Positions 8,263 to 16,875 are shown, numbered from the stretch's first letter. The stretch: 64,000 nt of DNA from JAUNKE01 sp041853585 (GCA_041853585.1 JBGZSM010000056.1:1-64000), one strand, 5' to 3'. Numbers and translations: made by a program. Notes: generated by a model not told the origin, from the letters alone.

Positions 8263-10407
8263 TTAGTATTTGTCGCCTGAATTCTCAAAGCTTGCCGGAG
8301 CGCTGAACTCCTGATTTGAAAAAGTAGGTGTATCAAAATTATTTGACATCGAATTTGTGTTTTCCAATTTGAATTTCTTTACTTCTTCATAAAGCATGGT
8401 TGCCTGTGCCGAAAGCTCTTCGCTTGCAGCGGAACTTTGTTCCGCTGTTGCGGCATTGCTTTGCACCACGGTTGAAATTTGTCCAAGCGAAACATTCATG
8501 CGCTCAATCGTCTGCGACTGCACCTTGCTCGCTTCGGCGATAATTTCAAGAATCTGAGTGCTCTGCTGAGCGATTTCGCCGACTCGTTCAATCGATACGG
8601 ATGTCTCCTTGGAAATCTCAAAACCGATATTGGCATTTCGAACGCTCTCCTCAACGAGTACCTGTGTTTGCTTTGCCGCTTCGGCTGATTTGACCGCCAA
8701 GTTACGAACTTCATCCGCAACAACGGCAAATCCTTTACCGGCTTCGCCCGCTCTCGCCGCCTCAACGGATGCGTTGAGTGCCAAGATATTGGTTTGGAAT
8801 GCGATATCGTCGATGACCTTGATAATTTTGTGTATCTCCTCTGAAGAGTTTGAGATATCTTCCATTGCGGAAAGCATCTTGCTCATGTGAGAAACAACTT
8901 CCTGCAATTCAGCGCCTGCACGCAATGCAAGATTTTTCGAGTTCTCCGCATTCTCGGCATTTTCTTTGGATTGTGTTGAAATTTCGACAGCTGATGCGGT
9001 CAATTCTTCCAACGAGCTTGCCTGCTCGGTCGCACCGGTCGCCAATGCTTGTGCAGAACTGGACACATGGATGGCGCCCTGATTTACCTGCTCGGACGAA
9101 TCGTTGATAAGTCCAAGCGTATGATTCAATGAAGCGGAAATATTTTCAAGTGCCGTCTTGATAATTTGGAATTCCCCTTTATAATCCTTGGTCAAACGGA
9201 TTCGCATATCGCCCGATGCCATTTGAACGAGCACCTTCGCAATTTCGTCGATATAGTCGATGTATTCATTGAGTCGGGATACGGTTTTGTTCATCGATTC
9301 GGAAACCATTCCGACCTCATTGTTAGCGCGAACATCCAAATGGACATCCAAATCACCATTTGCGATTTGCTCCGCCGCTTTGTTCAGTTCGACCAAAGAT
9401 TGTGAAATCAACTTGCTGCTAAACCAAAGTGCCAGAAGAGATACCGCCAATACGATGATAAATACAATCAACATTCCGGTTCGAAGTGAGAAATAATCTT
9501 GGTAAATTTCCTTTTCGGTAATCGCGGAAATGATATGCCAGTTCGTTGTTTTAGCAACTTTATTACTTCCCAATAATTTAACACCATCTTCCTTATAATG
9601 AAGAAGATCCTCTTTTTTATCTGCAATCAATTTTTTCAATTTCTCGCTCAATGGAGCATCCTGAATTTGAGTATCAATCAGTTTTTCATCCGGATGATAC
9701 ATAATGTCACCGGTGTTGGTAACCAAAGTATAATATCCGGTTTCACCAAGCTTGGTTTGAGCCATAAATTCACTAACTTTTGTAATCGTCACATCAATTC
9801 CCGCTACGCCTAGCAAAGTTCCGTTTTCATCACGCATCGGTGTAACGATGGATACGATTTTCTGGTTGATAAATTCATATAAATATGGTTTGGACATGAT
9901 AAAATTCGCATTGGGATTTGCCTGAATACTTTTATACCATTCGCGCGAAGTTACATCCCAATCCGGTGCGGTAAAATATCCGTCCGATGCCCAGAGCTGA
10001 CTGGTATCGATATCGGCTACCCAAACCGCAACAATATTTGAATCGCTCTTATGAATCGAAACTAAGCTTTGAAAAGCCTCTTTGAAATCCGGTAACTTCT
10101 TTACATCCTTGTTTCCGGGTACGAGAGCCTTGGTCATATTCATAAATTGCTCGTTTTGCGCCATCACATCGGTGATATGGTCAAATTTCTCAAAATACTC
10201 ATCCACTTGCTCCGCTACGGAATCCGTCGCAATTTCCAATTCTTCTTCAATCCTTTGTTCCAAAGCTGAGTGGACATTTGTGAGCACGAGAATAAAAATG
10301 ACTACAAAGCCAATCAGTACCGGCAATGCTCCGGAACGAATAATCTGATTCCGAATACTGCCTCTTTTTTTGCCGACTTTTTTGTCGGTTTCAGTCAAAT
10401 TTTTCAT
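8263..10407 (-). CDS. Methyl-accepting chemotaxis protein with extracellular sensor domain
   Basis: The 714-residue receptor starts with a positively charged segment and a membrane helix (about residues 25-50). A dCache-type periplasmic/extracellular sensor follows (about 55-300, with blocks WVADIDTSQLWASDGYF and GVAGIDVTITKVSEFM), then a second membrane helix (about 308-330), a HAMP domain and the cytoplasmic signalling coiled coil. The signalling hairpin tip is intact (FAVVADEVRNLAVKSAEAAK). The protein would detect a small ligand outside the cell and control CheA. No che or flagellar gene is nearby, so it is a stand-alone receptor. The minus-strand start has an AAGGAGGAAG site. Its ligand cannot be predicted. 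Confidence 0.93.
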   Translation of the reverse strand: MKNLTETDKKVGKKRGSIRNQIIRSGALPVLIGFVVIFILVLTNVHSALEQRIEEELEIATDSVAEQVDEYFEKFDHITDVMAQNEQFMNMTKALVPGNKDVKKLPDFKEAFQSLVSIHKSDSNIVAVWVADIDTSQLWASDGYFTAPDWDVTSREWYKSIQANPNANFIMSKPYLYEFINQKIVSIVTPMRDENGTLLGVAGIDVTITKVSEFMAQTKLGETGYYTLVTNTGDIMYHPDEKLIDTQIQDAPLSEKLKKLIADKKEDLLHYKEDGVKLLGSNKVAKTTNWHIISAITEKEIYQDYFSLRTGMLIVFIIVLAVSLLALWFSSKLISQSLVELNKAAEQIANGDLDVHLDVRANNEVGMVSESMNKTVSRLNEYIDYIDEIAKVLVQMASGDMRIRLTKDYKGEFQIIKTALENISASLNHTLGLINDSSEQVNQGAIHVSSSAQALATGATEQASSLEELTASAVEISTQSKENAENAENSKNLALRAGAELQEVVSHMSKMLSAMEDISNSSEEIHKIIKVIDDIAFQTNILALNASVEAARAGEAGKGFAVVADEVRNLAVKSAEAAKQTQVLVEESVRNANIGFEISKETSVSIERVGEIAQQSTQILEIIAEASKVQSQTIERMNVSLGQISTVVQSNAATAEQSSAASEELSAQATMLYEEVKKFKLENTNSMSNNFDTPTFSNQEFSAPASFENSGDKY

Positions 10408-10708
10408 TATACTTCCTCCTTGAATTCTAATACTATATCGTTCTTTTGTTCAAACTCATTATAGCTTATTTGAATAAAATATTTTTTTCCAAAAGAATTA
10501 TATAAAAAAATTGCATCCAAAAATTGCTCCTTAAAAAGACATATATAAAGGAAGAGAAAATTTTTCTTGCGAAGAAAAATTTTGTATGTGCTTAGTGAGC
10601 TTTGATGTCGGGTTGGTGCGTTTTGAAAAAGAAAAACAAAAGTTTTTATGAACTTTCCTTAAGAAAAAATGAATTTTACACAAAAACTATAAACGATAAA
10701 GGATTTTG
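10408..10708. other. Divergent intergenic region between the chemoreceptor and ptsH
   Basis: There is no gene. A minus-strand TATAAT (10458-10463) is a possible -10 for the chemoreceptor, with a poor -35. At 10557-10583 there is a perfect 12-base AT-rich palindrome, AAAATTTTTCTT-GCG-AAGAAAAATTTT, with a 3-base loop; it has no T tail in a useful position and its role is unknown. Confidence 0.4.
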
Positions 10709-10717
10709 TGATATAAT
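10709..10717 (+). promoter_or_regulatory. Extended -10 promoter for ptsH
   Basis: TG-A-TATAAT is a full-consensus extended -10 element; the -35 is weak. The leader would be about 55 bases to the ptsH start. Confidence 0.6.
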
Positions 10718-10778
10718 CTCTATAGAAAACTTTTATAAAAGGATTAGATAGGGCAGGAGCCTTGTAGAAGGAGAGATT

Positions 10779-11042
10779 ATGTTACAAAAAGAGCTTACTG
10801 TAAAAAATAAAACCGGACTGCATGCAAGACCCGCATCGGAATTTGTCAAAAAGGCAAGTACATTCAAATCGAATGTGTATATTGAATTCGGCGACAAAAA
10901 AATCAATGCGAAAAGTATTGTGGGGTTGCTTTCCGCGGGGATTGGATACGGAAGCCGATTGACGCTGACTATCGAAGGGGAAGATGAACAGGAGGCTTTG
11001 GAGAGTCTGGCTGCATTGATTGAAGAAAAATTTGAAGAATAG
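10779..11042 (+). CDS. ptsH: Phosphocarrier protein HPr
   Basis: The 87-residue protein is a full-length HPr. The phosphorylated His15 sits in NKTGLHARPASEF, and the regulatory Ser46 sits in INAKSIVGLLS, the site used by HPr kinase in Firmicutes. HPr relays phosphate from enzyme I to sugar-specific EII proteins and, as P-Ser-HPr, supports carbon catabolite control. ptsI is not adjacent, so this is an orphan ptsH locus. A short hairpin lies between it and the alcohol dehydrogenase gene downstream, so partial read-through is likely. Start ATG with a GAAGGAGAG site. Confidence 0.92.
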   Translation: MLQKELTVKNKTGLHARPASEFVKKASTFKSNVYIEFGDKKINAKSIVGLLSAGIGYGSRLTLTIEGEDEQEALESLAALIEEKFEE

Positions 11043-11045
11043 GGG

Positions 11046-11071
11046 AGGGCTGTCTTTGACAACCCTTTTTT
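11046..11071 (+). terminator. Leaky terminator/attenuator between ptsH and the alcohol dehydrogenase gene
   Basis: AGGG-C-TGTC pairs with GACA-A-CCCT around TTT and runs into six Ts; the next ribosome binding site (AGGAGG) begins about four bases later. Since I see no separate promoter for the next gene, it may only reduce read-through. Confidence 0.6.
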
Positions 11072-11084
11072 AACAGGAGGGATT

Positions 11085-12200
11085 ATGAATTTCAGTTTAC
11101 ATTTTACTCCTTTGATTGAATTCGGCGAAGGAAAACTGGATTTAATCGGTGATATATTAAAACAGGATAATCGGGAAAGGGTGCTTATCGTCACCGGGAA
11201 AAAATCGTCTTTAGCCAAAAATGCGCTCAACCGTGTAAAAGATGCATTGGAGCGAAAGTCCATTTCATATATCGTCTATGACGAAATTTCTACGGAGCCG
11301 AGCACCGACATGGTGGACCTGCTGCGTGAGCTGGCGGAAAAGGAAAAGGTCGATTCCGTTTTAGGATTGGGCGGCGGTTCACAGATGGATACGGCGAAAT
11401 TGGTCGCCGGATTGCTCCATCAGGAAAAAAGAACCTCAGAGTATGTTCAGTTGGACGGATTCGTTCATCGCGGAATTCCTTTCTACGCAATTCCGACCAC
11501 GGCGGGAACGGCGAGTGAAGTGACTCGCGGCGCGGTATTTTTGGACAAAGAAAGAAATAACAAATACAGTTTCTCACATGCCAAATTTATGGCGAAGGCG
11601 GCAATTATCGACCCCGAACTGACCTACGGTTTGTCCAAAGAGATAACCGCGACGACGGGAATGGATGCCTTTACACATGCCGTCGAGTCCTTTGTAGCTT
11701 ATGAGTCCAATGAGTTTACAAAATTTTGGGCGGAAGAAGCCATCGTTTTGATAACCAAAAATCTGAACGAGGCGATACAGGGTGAGCGGGAGGCTCGAAT
11801 CAATATGGCGAAGGCGAGTTTATACGCAGGAATTGCTTTTGCACAGACCGGCGTAGGATTATCGCATGCGATTTCGCATCCACTCGGTGCGTTTTATCAT
11901 ATACCGCATGGCGTTGCCAATGCGATACTCATTTCGCATGTCATCAATTTCAACATGAGAACATCAAGCGATGAGTACAGCAGAATTGAGCGACGATTGG
12001 GGCTTGACACAGGATTGGGTGAATATGTCCAAGTTTTCGTGGACGAATTGCCTATTGATACCAAGCTTCAACATTACGGATTTCAAATGGAGGATGCGAT
12101 GCAAATCGCAAAATTGACGATGGAGTCAAAATCTTATCTTCGAAATCCGCGATTGGCGAGCGAGGAGGAGATCATTTCCATTTTACAAGACTGTTATTGA
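11085..12200 (+). CDS. Iron-containing alcohol dehydrogenase
   Basis: The 371-residue protein belongs to the group III (iron-activated) dehydrogenases. It has the nucleotide-binding GGGSQMDTAK segment (about residues 95-104), the AIPTTAGTASEVTRGAVF motif, and the metal-binding histidines in HAISHPLGAFYHIPHG preceded by the family-typical acidic residue and the ATTGMDAFTHAVES block. Such enzymes reduce aldehydes or ketones with NAD(P)H in fermentation. The exact substrate cannot be told. It is placed between ptsH and a lipoprotein gene and is probably cotranscribed with both to some degree. Start ATG has an ACAGGAGG site. Confidence 0.92.
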   Translation: MNFSLHFTPLIEFGEGKLDLIGDILKQDNRERVLIVTGKKSSLAKNALNRVKDALERKSISYIVYDEISTEPSTDMVDLLRELAEKEKVDSVLGLGGGSQMDTAKLVAGLLHQEKRTSEYVQLDGFVHRGIPFYAIPTTAGTASEVTRGAVFLDKERNNKYSFSHAKFMAKAAIIDPELTYGLSKEITATTGMDAFTHAVESFVAYESNEFTKFWAEEAIVLITKNLNEAIQGEREARINMAKASLYAGIAFAQTGVGLSHAISHPLGAFYHIPHGVANAILISHVINFNMRTSSDEYSRIERRLGLDTGLGEYVQVFVDELPIDTKLQHYGFQMEDAMQIAKLTMESKSYLRNPRLASEEEIISILQDCY

Positions 12201-12256
12201 TAATAGGAAGAGAAGAAAAATTGCTTGGGGAAAGACAGTTAAACAAGGAGAGATTT

Positions 12257-13102
12257 ATGAAGAGAAAAACATTATGGGTAGTGGCAATGGCATCTTTGTT
12301 GATTATGTCGGGATGCAGCAAACAGCCGGAGCAACAAGCTGAAACGAAGCAGCCGGAGCAACAGCAAACACAGGAACAAAAAACGGAAAACAACGAAAGT
12401 GAAAAGCAATCGGAGAGTGCAAAATTTGATATCACGAAGCCGGAAGGAATTCAGGATTTTACAAAGGCTTTCGTGGATGAGAACAAAAAAATATCATCCG
12501 TACGATTGAATTTGGACGGCGACTACGATTTCTTCGGCCATAAAATAAATTCCGAGCTGGAAACCGTCGTCGTATATGATACCGGCAGCCAAAAGCCGAA
12601 CAGCTACTATATTATCGGAAAAGGGAAGGACCATAAAGACAACAATCAGGGAGAGGTCGTTTTTCAAGCGCCGAATGAACGATATCGAAGAGCGAACGAC
12701 GGAGCTTGGGAGCCATTTCCGAATGCAGAGCCGGACCGAATCGACTATCATGGTTTTGTAGGAATTTTGACGGATATTTTGGAAGATGAAAAATATGAAA
12801 TCAAGGAAAATGGCAATTTCTACGATGTGGTAGTTACCGATAAAAGCTATGATTTTGTAAAAAAATTGCAAGGACAGATGAATTTCTCATTTACCGATGT
12901 GAAAGAAGAGGAAATCAATCGTGAACTGACTTTCCAAGTGGATAAGGAAACGCTGTATCTTCATACGGTGAAAGTTATTTTGAAATACGATGCACCGAGC
13001 GGAAAAAAACTGGATGTCGATGCAAAGGTAAAAATGTCCGAATGGAATGAAGCCGATACTTCCGTCATTGAAAAATCATTGGAAGCAGCCCGCAAAAAAT
13101 AA
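12257..13102 (+). CDS. Lipoprotein of unknown function
   Basis: The best start is ATG 12257 with AAGGAGAG upstream; an upstream in-frame start at 12197 would add 20 non-signal residues. The 281-residue protein begins with a lipoprotein signal peptide ending in LLIMSGC, followed by a Gln/Glu-rich linker (about residues 20-55) and a soluble domain. The domain layout (repeated beta-strand-like segments, for example SVRLNLDGDYDF and LYLHTVKVILKYDAPSGKK) recalls LolA/LppX-like lipoprotein folds, but I cannot assign a family. It should be tethered on the outer face of the membrane. The gene starts 56 bases after the alcohol dehydrogenase stop. Confidence 0.75.
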   Translation: MKRKTLWVVAMASLLIMSGCSKQPEQQAETKQPEQQQTQEQKTENNESEKQSESAKFDITKPEGIQDFTKAFVDENKKISSVRLNLDGDYDFFGHKINSELETVVVYDTGSQKPNSYYIIGKGKDHKDNNQGEVVFQAPNERYRRANDGAWEPFPNAEPDRIDYHGFVGILTDILEDEKYEIKENGNFYDVVVTDKSYDFVKKLQGQMNFSFTDVKEEEINRELTFQVDKETLYLHTVKVILKYDAPSGKKLDVDAKVKMSEWNEADTSVIEKSLEAARKK

Positions 13103-13353
13103 ACCATTTGAATTAGGATCATGAATTCAGATTGGAAATCGGATGCTGATACTAAACCCTATTAGAAAGAATAGTTGTCAACAATTTATATTTAGAATAA
13201 CTGTTCTTTGCTTCCCACCTTGTAGGGAACGGAAAAATTGTGGTTTTATCTATGGTTAATTAGGTTTTAGTATGAAATCCAAATCGAAATTAAAAATGCA
13301 ATGTTGAAATCGAGATAAAAAATAAAAGGAAATTAATAATAAAAATTCAAACC
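13103..13353. other. Non-coding spacer with imperfect inverted repeat
   Basis: I see no gene. AAGAATAGTT (13167-13176) and AACTGTTCTT (13199-13208) form a 10-base inverted repeat with one G-T type mismatch around a 22-base AT-rich centre. A second small one, TTCCC...GGGAA, follows at about 13212. The end is A-rich low-complexity sequence. Confidence 0.4.
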
Positions 13354-13402
13354 AAAAAGAGTGCAACCGAAACGATTTTCATCGAATCGGCGCACTCTTT
13401 TT
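13354..13402 (-). terminator. Bidirectional terminator between the lipoprotein gene and lipA
   Basis: AAAAAGAGTGC (13354-13364) pairs with GCACTCTTTTT (13392-13402). Inside it CCGA/TCGG and CGAT/ATCG pair further around a TTTC loop, with AA/AA internal loops. T runs on both strands let it end both converging transcripts. Confidence 0.85.
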
Positions 13403-13404
13403 AT

Positions 13405-14253
13405 TTATTCCAATGCTTCGGCATGATACGAGCTGCGAACCAGAGGGCCGGAGCTTACTTTTTTAAAGCCGAGCTCGTAGGAAATTTCTTCATAATATTT
13501 GAATTGGTCGGGATGAACATATTCTTTGACGCGGATATGTTTCAAAGTCGGCTGCAAATATTGCCCAATCGTCACCATATCACAATCCACCCTGCGCAAA
13601 TCGCGAAGTACATCGATAACCTGCTCCTGCGTTTCGCCCAATCCGACCATGATGCCGGACTTGGTCGGCAATCCTTTTTGCTTGGCGTAGCCAAGAACCT
13701 TGAGACTGCGCTCAAAATTTGCCGCCGGCCGCACCTGCGGATAGAGCGCGGGCACTGTTTCAACATTGTGATTGAGTACATCTGGTTTTTCATCATAAAT
13801 AATATCGAGCAATTCTTCCTGCCCGCTCATATCCGGAATGAGCAGCTCCACCGTCACGCCGGGATTGTTCTTTCGAACCTCGCGCAAGACATCCCGAAAC
13901 TGAGTTGCGCCCTGATCCGGCAAATCATCCCTCGTCACCGAAGTGATTACCGCATGTTTTAATTTCAATCGATGAACCGCCTCGCTGACATTTTTCGGCT
14001 CGTTCGCATCCACAGGGTCGGGCAGTTCGCGAGTGACATTACAAAAAGTACAATTTCGCGTACAATTTCTTCCCAGAATCATAAAGGTCGCCGTTCGCCT
14101 TGCATAACATTCCATCCGATTCGGGCAGTTCGCCTCCAAACAAACGGTGTTCAAATTCAGATTCGACACCAGCGATTCGACATAGGCGGTGTTTTTGTCG
14201 CCCGTAATTTTGAGTTTCAGCCAATCCGGCTTTCTAAGTAGTTCCTCTTTCAA
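13405..14253 (-). CDS. lipA: Lipoyl synthase (radical SAM)
   Basis: The 282-residue protein has both iron-sulfur cluster motifs of LipA: the auxiliary-cluster CLEANCPNRMEC near the N terminus and the radical-SAM CTRNCTFC. It ends with the family's R-S-S-Y-H-A motif, whose Ser contributes to the auxiliary cluster. LipA inserts two sulfurs into octanoyl-lipoyl domains. The start is TTG at 14253, preceded by AAGGAG six bases upstream that lies within the end of lplA; the two genes are two bases apart, so translation is coupled. No lipoate-dependent enzyme (glycine cleavage H protein or 2-oxoacid dehydrogenase) is in the window. Confidence 0.95.
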   Translation of the reverse strand: MKEELLRKPDWLKLKITGDKNTAYVESLVSNLNLNTVCLEANCPNRMECYARRTATFMILGRNCTRNCTFCNVTRELPDPVDANEPKNVSEAVHRLKLKHAVITSVTRDDLPDQGATQFRDVLREVRKNNPGVTVELLIPDMSGQEELLDIIYDEKPDVLNHNVETVPALYPQVRPAANFERSLKVLGYAKQKGLPTKSGIMVGLGETQEQVIDVLRDLRRVDCDMVTIGQYLQPTLKHIRVKEYVHPDQFKYYEEISYELGFKKVSSGPLVRSSYHAEALE

Positions 14254-14255
14254 AG

Positions 14256-15251
14256 CTAACTCCTTTTACACAACTTCACAATATCTTCTATCAAAAATTC
14301 CTTATGCATTCCTCGAATATAAGGATGAATATCGACATCCGAAAGTGCTGCGGTGACAGCTTCGCGATTCGCCGGCAGCCCCTTGATTAAATCCGTCAAT
14401 TCATCCACGCCTCTTTCGCTGAAAAAATCGCCTTCAATCGTGATGTCATCGATTTTTTCATTCTTGATGGACAACGAAATTTCAACAATGCCGCAAGAAT
14501 ATTTTTCAGCATTGCGCAACTGATTGAAAGAAGCCCTGCCGAAATTCCATTCAGGCGATGCGAAAATCTCATCGCTGATTTTTTGTATCTCCTGCATCTC
14601 CTGCGAATTGAGACGATGCGTTGTGCTGATTTGATATTTCTTTTTGATAAAATCCTCGATATGCCCCATAAACGATTGGACATCCATATCCACATAGTCG
14701 CCGATAAAACCGACTCGCGAGCGAACCGATTGCACTTCGCGACCTTTGAATTTGATATCTCTCGCCTTGAGCGAATTGGTAATATTTTCGATATTCGCCT
14801 TAAACAGCAAAGTGCCGTGATGAAGAATTTTATCATTTCGCTGAAACTGCGCGTTGCCGCTCACTTTGGCTTGGTCGATTTGAATATCGTTCCGACCGGT
14901 GAATTCCGCATTCAGTCCGAGCGATTGCAAAGCATCAACAACCGGAAAAGCGAAACGCTTAAACGAATTTTCGACATCCTCATTGCTCTTTTTCGTGATA
15001 AAAGAATATTGCATATTGTCGGTGTCACAATAAATCGCGCCCCCGCCGGAGAGTCGGCGCACCACATCCATATTTTTCTGCTCGGTGTAGTCCAAATTGA
15101 CTTCCAAATGAATGTTTTGGTATCGCCCAATCAAAATCGACGGTCGATTTCGCCAAAACATAAAGACATCCTCATCGCAATGCTCCATCAAATACAGCTC
15201 GATTGCATGATTCAACTGCGGAACCAAATTGTTATTCTCTACAAAAATCAT
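14256..15251 (-). CDS. lplA: Lipoate-protein ligase A family protein
   Basis: This 331-residue enzyme has the BPL/LplA fold. Recognisable blocks are RPSILIGRYQNIHLEVN, the RRLSGGGAIYCDTDNMQYSF lipoate-binding segment, GRNDIQIDQAKVSGNAQF with the catalytic Lys, and HHGTLLF. A C-terminal accessory domain (about 250-331) is present as in bacterial LplA. It activates lipoate (or octanoate) with ATP and attaches it to carrier lysines. The preferred start is ATG 15251 with GAGGTGG right upstream; a TTG four codons earlier would overlap that site. It forms an operon with lipA, giving both scavenging and synthesis. Confidence 0.93.
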   Translation of the reverse strand: MIFVENNNLVPQLNHAIELYLMEHCDEDVFMFWRNRPSILIGRYQNIHLEVNLDYTEQKNMDVVRRLSGGGAIYCDTDNMQYSFITKKSNEDVENSFKRFAFPVVDALQSLGLNAEFTGRNDIQIDQAKVSGNAQFQRNDKILHHGTLLFKANIENITNSLKARDIKFKGREVQSVRSRVGFIGDYVDMDVQSFMGHIEDFIKKKYQISTTHRLNSQEMQEIQKISDEIFASPEWNFGRASFNQLRNAEKYSCGIVEISLSIKNEKIDDITIEGDFFSERGVDELTDLIKGLPANREAVTAALSDVDIHPYIRGMHKEFLIEDIVKLCKRS

Positions 15252-15316
15252 AAACCACCTCAATGGAAACCGTTTTATTCATTGTATCATGAAAGAGGAG
15301 GAGCAACAAGAGATAA

Positions 15317-15762
15317 ATCCGACTTTACGACTATCAAATAAAATCAAGGATAAGTCAAATCGTTGTAAAGTATTGGTGTTCGTTTATCTGGCGTGGCGAT
15401 TTGTTTCGGATTACGATGTATCGAGATTGGTTCAAAATGGAAGATGGAAATACCTATGGTGTCTATCGAATTGTAACGATTTATGTGCCTGAGAAATATG
15501 AAGGAAGTGAAAAAGAATTTATCCAAACGATTCGATAGGCAATTACAGATCATACAAAACACAAAGGATACACGAGTTTAGAGTTCACGGAAATGACAAA
15601 CCAAATTTTTGTGGTTTTGATATCAGTCAAACGGATTCATTTGCATAGGGAAGTGAAAATGTAAAACCGAAATTGGAATTTATAAATCATCAGCTTCTTC
15701 CTCGAGCCATTTGTGAAGAATATCAAAGAGAGTATTACATTGAGGTAATTGTTGTGTTATGA
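15317..15762 (+). pseudogene. Decayed protein gene, family not recognised
   Basis: Two reading frames show protein-like sequence. Frame 2 (from 15317) reads through ...MYRDWFKMEDGNTYGVYRIV... and ...YVPEKYEGSEKEFIQTIR to a TAG at 15536, then continues plausibly (AITDHTKHKGYTSLEF). At about 15575-15590 the sense shifts to frame 1 (FRVHGNDKPNFCGFDISQ), hits a TAG at 15646, and goes on as KPKLEFINHQLLPRAICEEY to a TGA at 15760. Thus at least two nonsense codons and one frameshift separate pieces of what looks like a single protein of about 145 residues. I do not know the family. It lies directly upstream of the SUKH gene and may be its former partner. Confidence 0.55.
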
Positions 15763-15808
15763 TATAGAAACAATTATTATTGGAACTTATTTTATTGAAA
15801 GGAATGTT

Positions 15809-16681
15809 ATGGGAAAAAACGGTTTAAAAAGTAAAATGGAAGAGATTTTCTTACTGTGCAAAGAATTAGAAGAAAGAGACATCAATACGCATTGGTTTGG
15901 CGAGCCTGCTGACGAGAATGAAATAACTGCGTGGGAAAAACTACATGGAATTCAAATTCCCGAAACTTACAAAGAGTGGTTAAGATTTGCAAACGGTGCG
16001 AATATCTGTTCGCCTGTTGCACTTCTTTTTCCTCTAAAAAATCTGTCCGTTGAGGAAAAATTTTTGCCGATGGACTTGGTGTGGATAGGCGAAGTCTTTG
16101 GAGACGGCGAACTGATTTGCTTCAGCAAAAGAAACGGAAAATTTATTCGCTATTTTGAAGGAGCACGAAAAGAAGTGGAAGATTTTAGCGAAATTCTTCA
16201 AGTGATTATCCATCTTCTCAAAGATGATTTAGATATCCCGGATATGAGTGATATTCATGAACAAAATGAATTGTTGCAAAGAGCGATGTCAAATCAAGAT
16301 GCGACGACGCAACCCTTAGTAAAAAACATCATTCAAATGCCTAGTCGCAAAAAAAGCATGTTGTTTAACTTGCTTGAACCGAAATATCGACATATCTTTT
16401 TGATGATGATTACTCCACAAGAGCAGAAGTCATTTATAGAAGATATAAGACACCAAGGGGTTGTTGATTTTTGGAATCGTGAAAGAGGATTACTGCGAGA
16501 AGGAAAAGCAACCAGAGATTGGGAATCAGAGGAAATGGAAGAAATTTATAATATAGGAGAAAGCGGATATGAGCAGCTGAATGCAAAACCTCCGCTTAAT
16601 CGAGATTTACGACGAAACATTATTTTCGGTTCGGAAACCTGCTATGCTCGGCGAATGATAGATATCAATTTCCAACCGTAG
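15809..16681 (+). CDS. SMI1/KNR4 (SUKH) domain protein with nuclease-toxin-like C-terminal tail
   Basis: The start ATG 15809 has GAAAGGA upstream; an in-frame upstream TTG (15749) is inside the decayed gene. Residues about 25-145 form a SUKH domain: the helix WEKLHGIQIPETYKEWLRFA and the WIGEVFGDGELICFSKRNG strand region are typical. SUKH proteins are immunity factors against polymorphic nuclease toxins. Residues about 205-290 are unusual: VVDFWNRERGLLREGKATRDW followed by E-E-x-E-E-I resembles the 'W..Er.ll..G.atrdWt..q..ei' lead-in of HNH/GHH-type toxin domains. The catalytic G-H-H/H-N-H residues are not seen, so the tail may be an inactive relic or a toxin-recognition piece. It is a single gene without an obvious partner. 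Confidence 0.7.
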   Translation: MGKNGLKSKMEEIFLLCKELEERDINTHWFGEPADENEITAWEKLHGIQIPETYKEWLRFANGANICSPVALLFPLKNLSVEEKFLPMDLVWIGEVFGDGELICFSKRNGKFIRYFEGARKEVEDFSEILQVIIHLLKDDLDIPDMSDIHEQNELLQRAMSNQDATTQPLVKNIIQMPSRKKSMLFNLLEPKYRHIFLMMITPQEQKSFIEDIRHQGVVDFWNRERGLLREGKATRDWESEEMEEIYNIGESGYEQLNAKPPLNRDLRRNIIFGSETCYARRMIDINFQP

Positions 16682-16811
16682 TTATAATCCTGACTCGAAA
16701 AAGGAATTTGAAATCGAATTTATTCCAAGGATGGAAAACACTACAAGGACATTCTCCTCAATCGAAAACAACTTTTTCACTTTACACCAAGCGGCTTTTT
16801 GTGTATTTATC

Positions 16812-16840
16812 TTGAAAAAAAACGAAAAATCCAGTAAAAT
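16812..16840 (+). promoter_or_regulatory. Sigma-A promoter for lepA
   Basis: TTGAAA (16812-16817) and TAAAAT (16835-16840) are separated by 17 bases; the leader to the GTG start is about 28 bases. Confidence 0.7.
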
Positions 16841-16875
16841 ATATTGATTAGAAGATGTATTGAAAGGGAGATATT

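Noticed and set aside
15229..15492. Intact plus-strand ORF starting inside lplA
   Set aside because: It begins antisense to lplA and its frame differs from the protein-like frames of the decayed gene in this region.
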